From a virus: a DNA stretch of 24,761 bases. Numbering within the stretch: position 1 is the first letter of the stretch; the number at the start of each line of letters is the position of its first letter. Positions 21,546 through 24,761 of the stretch are shown here, one piece after another. A program made the position numbers and the translations under genes. Location of the stretch: positions 1 to 24,761 of the IMG/VR virus record IMGVR_UViG_3300011114_000440; one strand, given 5' to 3'. The notes beneath the pieces were generated by a model. The model did not search any database. It saw only the letters and a list, made by a program, of their open reading frames with translations, and had not been told where the DNA came from.

Positions 21546-22718
21546 ATGGCATCAGTAATTAATGGAACGAACATAGTCTTATACGAATACGATAGCAATG
21601 CTATCTATTACTTCAATGGAGGTACTGCACAAGGCACTTTTGATGGTGTTGCTTGTAAGCAAATGAGTAGAACTCAAGTAAGTGGAACGGCTACAGATTT
21701 TACTAAAACAGGAGCAGGAACTATTGTATCTTTTATTACTGATGCTAATGATCCAGGAGTAACAACCATTCCTACAGGAACATGGAGCTTTACGGCTTAT
21801 GCTTCCATATTAACCTCTTTTACAGGAGCTAAGTTTAAATACGAGCTTTATAAATATAACGGAACTACTTTGACTTTATTGTTTACTTCTAACGAAACAA
21901 CTTTAACTTCTACGGCTACTACTTTATATACAACTACGATGGCAGTAACAAACACTACCATATCTGCAACAGATAGATTGGCTATTAAAGTGATTTATAC
22001 AGGCACTACAACCAATCAGATTACTTTTAATACTCAAGGTTCAAACGTATCTAAAGTAACCTCTTCTATAGCCCTAGGAACTCCAATGGGAGCATCTACA
22101 AGTTGTTCTTTTGAGGCATCTACCGAACAAGTAGAAGTTACCTCACAATCTTCAGCTTGGTTTAAAGAGTTTAAAAATGATGTACAAACTTGGACTGTGA
22201 GTTGTGATGGATTTATAGCCTTAACTGGATATTCTTATTTGGCTTTAATGCAAAAACAATTAAATAGAGAAAGTGTAGCTTTTAGATTTTCTATTAATAA
22301 CGATAATGCAGATGGATCAGGAACTTATGGCTATAGCGTAATAAGTGGTAATACTAATATTACTTCATTAAGTTTAAGTGCTCCTGTAGAAGGTGCATCT
22401 ACTTATTCTTTGTCTTTACAAGGAACTGGAGCTTATACTATAAGCGGAACTCAAGTCATTGATGGTGGTACTTCAGTATCTACTTCAGGGGTTAGTTCAG
22501 CTCCATTTATCGCTTCAGGAGGTGAATATACCATCACATTCGTGGGTGGTATTGGTAAGGCTTTAATATCCCTTACAAGAGGTGGTATTGAGGTAAGAAC
22601 CATTAATACATCAGGTGCTCCAACAGGTGAAGATGTGACCTTTAACTCTTTAACAGGAGTGCTTACCTTTGCAAGAGCATTAGAAGCAGATGAGTTCGTA
22701 AGAGCTACTTTTTCTTAA
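21546..22718 (+). CDS. Second tail-tube-like protein with an inserted domain and C-terminal Ig-like domain
   Basis: The 390-residue protein looks like a tail-tube fold interrupted by an insert. Residues 1-15 (NGTNIVLYEY) parallel the start of the tube protein (NGTSLVVLIG). After an insertion (about 16-180, a beta-rich segment with WSFTAYASILTSFTGAKFKY) the match resumes: TSCSFEASTE (185-194), AWFKEF, WTVSCDGFIA (216-225), VAFRFSINND and ITSLSLSAPVEGASTYSLSL plus QGTGAYTI (272-299), aligned with TSCSLS, SWSLTTDGLA and FIESVDLTADMENPVTYSVS. The last 85 residues form an Ig-like or fibre-like domain (GGEYTITFVGG, DVTFNSLTGVLTFARALEAD). Probable role: a tail-tip ring or decorated tube subunit that could present the insert to the host. 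Confidence 0.65.
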   Translation: MASVINGTNIVLYEYDSNAIYYFNGGTAQGTFDGVACKQMSRTQVSGTATDFTKTGAGTIVSFITDANDPGVTTIPTGTWSFTAYASILTSFTGAKFKYELYKYNGTTLTLLFTSNETTLTSTATTLYTTTMAVTNTTISATDRLAIKVIYTGTTTNQITFNTQGSNVSKVTSSIALGTPMGASTSCSFEASTEQVEVTSQSSAWFKEFKNDVQTWTVSCDGFIALTGYSYLALMQKQLNRESVAFRFSINNDNADGSGTYGYSVISGNTNITSLSLSAPVEGASTYSLSLQGTGAYTISGTQVIDGGTSVSTSGVSSAPFIASGGEYTITFVGGIGKALISLTRGGIEVRTINTSGAPTGEDVTFNSLTGVLTFARALEADEFVRATFS

Positions 22719-22736
22719 TATTTTAACTTTATATAG

Positions 22737-24761
22737 ATGGCAAATCAATTACAGATTACTGGGGACACCAAGGTCAAGAGTTTAAGTGGGGTTTTAACAG
22801 GCACAAGTGGTTTAGTAGGTTCAGTTCCACTCGGTGCAGCCAATGGTGTGGCAACCCTTGATAGTGGTGGTAAAGTACCTGTATCTCAATTACCTTCATC
22901 GGTAGTAACTTATTTAGGTACTTGGAACGCTGCTACGAACACTCCGACCTTAGTAAATGGTGTAGGGGATGCAGGGGATATGTACATTTGTAATGTTGCA
23001 GGAACTGTGAACTTCGGTGCTGGTCCTGTTACTTTTGCAGTAGGGGATTGGGTGTTATACGGAAGTGGAACTTGGCAGAAATCAAACGGACAAAATGGAA
23101 CAGTTACTTCAGTAGGTGCTTCTATTACAGGAAACGCTATTGGTTTAACAGGTTCTCCGATAACTACGGCAGGAACTTTAGCTTTTGCCTTTTCAGGTAC
23201 TTCAGGTCAATATGTGAATGGTGCAGGAAATTTGACCACATTTCCGACTTTAATTACGAGCATAGGTTTATCTATGCCAAGTGCATTTAGTGTCGCTAAT
23301 TCGCCTCTAACGGCTAATGGGAGCATAAATGTAACAGGTGCAGGAACTGTATCTCAATACATAGATGGTACAGGTGCTTTACAAACCTTTCCTGCTTTAA
23401 CAGGGTATGTACCTTATACAGGTGCTACTGCGGATGTAGATTTAGGAACGCACGTTTTAAACGCACAAGCATTGCACGTTAAAGGAACGGCAGGAGCAGG
23501 TCATTTAGGGTTAAAACATCAAACGGCAAGCCCAACAGGTAGTGCGAATGAAAGTTTAATCTTTGCAGATGTCAATGGGAATTTAGGATGGCAAAACGAT
23601 AACTTATATTTAACGACTTTAGTTTCTAATGCAAACACCGCTAATAGAAGTTATACTTTTCCTAATGCAAGTGGAACTTTAGCTTTAACAAGCGACATAT
23701 CATATCCAGTTACTTCGGTATTTGGAAGAACAGGTGCGGTTACGGCTCAAAGTGGAGATTATACAACAACTTTAGTAACGGAAGGAACAAGGCTTTATTA
23801 TACCGATACAAGAGCAAGGGCAGCGTTAAGTTTTACGGCAGGTAGTGGTGCTTACAACTCTACAACAGGGGTAATAACGATACCGACTAATACGAGTCAA
23901 TTAACCAATGGTGCAAACTTTATTACTCTTGCTAGTTTATCAGCAGGAACAGGAATAAGTTATAACAATTTAACAGGGGTTATTAGTTCTACGATTACAC
24001 AATATACGGATGCAATGGCTCGTGCTGCTATAAGTGGAGGCACAGGCATTAGTTATAATTCTACAACAGGAGTTATTACAAATACGATAACCCAATACAC
24101 CGATGCTTTAGCAAGAGCAGCCATTAGTTTAACCACAACAGGAACTAGCGGAGCAGCAACCTATAATTCAACAACAGGGGTATTAAATATCCCTCAATAT
24201 ACGGATGCATACACAGGTACAGTTACTTCTGTGGCTATGACAGTTCCCACAGGATTGTCAGTAAGTGGAAGTCCTATCACTACAAGTGGTACTTTAGCGA
24301 TTACTTTAACGGCAGGTTATTCTATTCCTACTACGGCATCTCAAACAAATTGGGACACCGCATATACAAATAGAATCACAAGTGCAACAAGTCCTTTAAG
24401 TATTACTTCAAATGTTATTTCAATAAGTCAAGCGACTACTTCAACAAGTGGTTATTTAAGTTCAACGGATTGGAATACTTTTAACTCAAAGCAAGGAACA
24501 ATAACCTTAACTACAACAGGTACAAGTGGTGCTGCTACTTTAGTAAGTAACACTTTAAATGTCCCTAACTACACATTAAGTGGTTTAGGTGGTATTGGTG
24601 GAAGTGGAACGGCTAACTATTTACCTAAGTTTACCGCAGGTACTACAATAGGGAATAGTGTAATACAAGAAGCAAGTAATAATATCGGAATAGGTCATAG
24701 CCCTTCTTATAAATTTGATATAAATAATGTTGGCGGTTCTTCTGCAACTGCTCGTTTATAT
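22737..24761 (+). CDS. Tail fibre protein, repeat-rich (open at the right edge)
   Basis: The frame runs from ATG 22737 with no stop to the window end, at least 675 residues. It begins MANQLQITGDTKVKSLSGVL, a short anchor as in Bacteroidetes phage fibres. Features: GSVPLGAANGVATLDSGGKV with PVSQLPS, SVFGRTGAVTAQSGDY (327-342), YTD-x-RAA repeats centred near residues 356, 424, 455 and 489 (YTDALARAAIS, then GTGISYNSTTGVI), paired GTVTSV...GSPITT(A/S)GTLA blocks near 121 and 495, and NYLPKFTAGTTIGNSV near the edge. The latter usually precedes receptor-binding or chaperone S74 domains, which would lie beyond the window. The Thr/Ser/Gly-rich beta repeats suit a trimeric fibre. Host recognition is inferred. 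Confidence 0.8.
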   Translation, partial: MANQLQITGDTKVKSLSGVLTGTSGLVGSVPLGAANGVATLDSGGKVPVSQLPSSVVTYLGTWNAATNTPTLVNGVGDAGDMYICNVAGTVNFGAGPVTFAVGDWVLYGSGTWQKSNGQNGTVTSVGASITGNAIGLTGSPITTAGTLAFAFSGTSGQYVNGAGNLTTFPTLITSIGLSMPSAFSVANSPLTANGSINVTGAGTVSQYIDGTGALQTFPALTGYVPYTGATADVDLGTHVLNAQALHVKGTAGAGHLGLKHQTASPTGSANESLIFADVNGNLGWQNDNLYLTTLVSNANTANRSYTFPNASGTLALTSDISYPVTSVFGRTGAVTAQSGDYTTTLVTEGTRLYYTDTRARAALSFTAGSGAYNSTTGVITIPTNTSQLTNGANFITLASLSAGTGISYNNLTGVISSTITQYTDAMARAAISGGTGISYNSTTGVITNTITQYTDALARAAISLTTTGTSGAATYNSTTGVLNIPQYTDAYTGTVTSVAMTVPTGLSVSGSPITTSGTLAITLTAGYSIPTTASQTNWDTAYTNRITSATSPLSITSNVISISQATTSTSGYLSSTDWNTFNSKQGTITLTTTGTSGAATLVSNTLNVPNYTLSGLGGIGGSGTANYLPKFTAGTTIGNSVIQEASNNIGIGHSPSYKFDINNVGGSSATARLY

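Noticed and set aside
23048-23290. Rightward frame of 80 codons
   Set aside because: It is out of frame within the continuous tail fibre reading frame and is Arg/Cys/Tyr-rich as expected of a frame shadow.

Overview
The window looks like part of a tailed double-stranded DNA phage or prophage of a Bacteroidetes host (Flavobacterium/Sphingobacteriia type). Reasons: AT-rich DNA; starts preceded by A-rich leaders instead of Shine-Dalgarno sequences; promoter-like TANNTTTG (-7) elements, in two or three places with a TTTG/TTG -33 partner, as in Bacteroidetes sigma-ABfr promoters; and structural proteins of the Bacteroidetes siphophage type. The module order (terminase, HK97-type portal/protease/capsid, connector set, tail tube, frameshifted chaperone, tape measure, tail tip, fibre) indicates a long non-contractile tail. 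No integrase, lysis gene or host gene is visible, so temperate or lytic lifestyle cannot be decided.

Left part (1-6570, all on the - strand): an early/replication region. A compact operon runs leftward from 4473 with overlapping or near-touching genes: small unknown proteins, a small HTH protein, a stand-alone DnaA domain IV protein, a Rad52/ERF-like single-strand annealing protein and its partner, small unknowns, a short cytosine-5 DNA methyltransferase, an HTH replication-initiator-like protein, and a gene running off the left edge. Upstream lies a gene-free stretch (4474-4889) with a striking degenerate 11-bp repeat array of T5-6 tracts (phased A-tracts) and a pair of adjacent 12-bp palindromes: a candidate curved origin or control region. 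Further right, still leftward, are a small gene, a rho-independent terminator, a Gp88-family gene and a run of tiny genes, including two overlapping single-membrane-segment microproteins.

Centre (6570-8151): a divergent AT-rich intergenic region with three copies of a 16-bp palindrome, then rightward terS, a microprotein overlapping its end, and a gene-free 360-bp stretch full of dyads and CTTGAC repeats.

Right part (8152-24761, all +): terL, portal, MuF-like protein, prohead protease, major capsid protein, a promoter/terminator pair, a GIY-YIG homing endonuclease, connector gp6-like, head closure, HK97 gp10-like, tail terminator, major tail tube, tail assembly chaperone G with a -1 frameshift into T, tape measure, tail-tip protein, a second tail-tube-like protein carrying an inserted domain, and a repeat-rich tail fibre that is still open at the right edge. 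TerS/TerL fill proheads through the portal, the protease matures the capsid, the connector proteins join head to tail, and chaperones G/GT load tube subunits around the tape measure.
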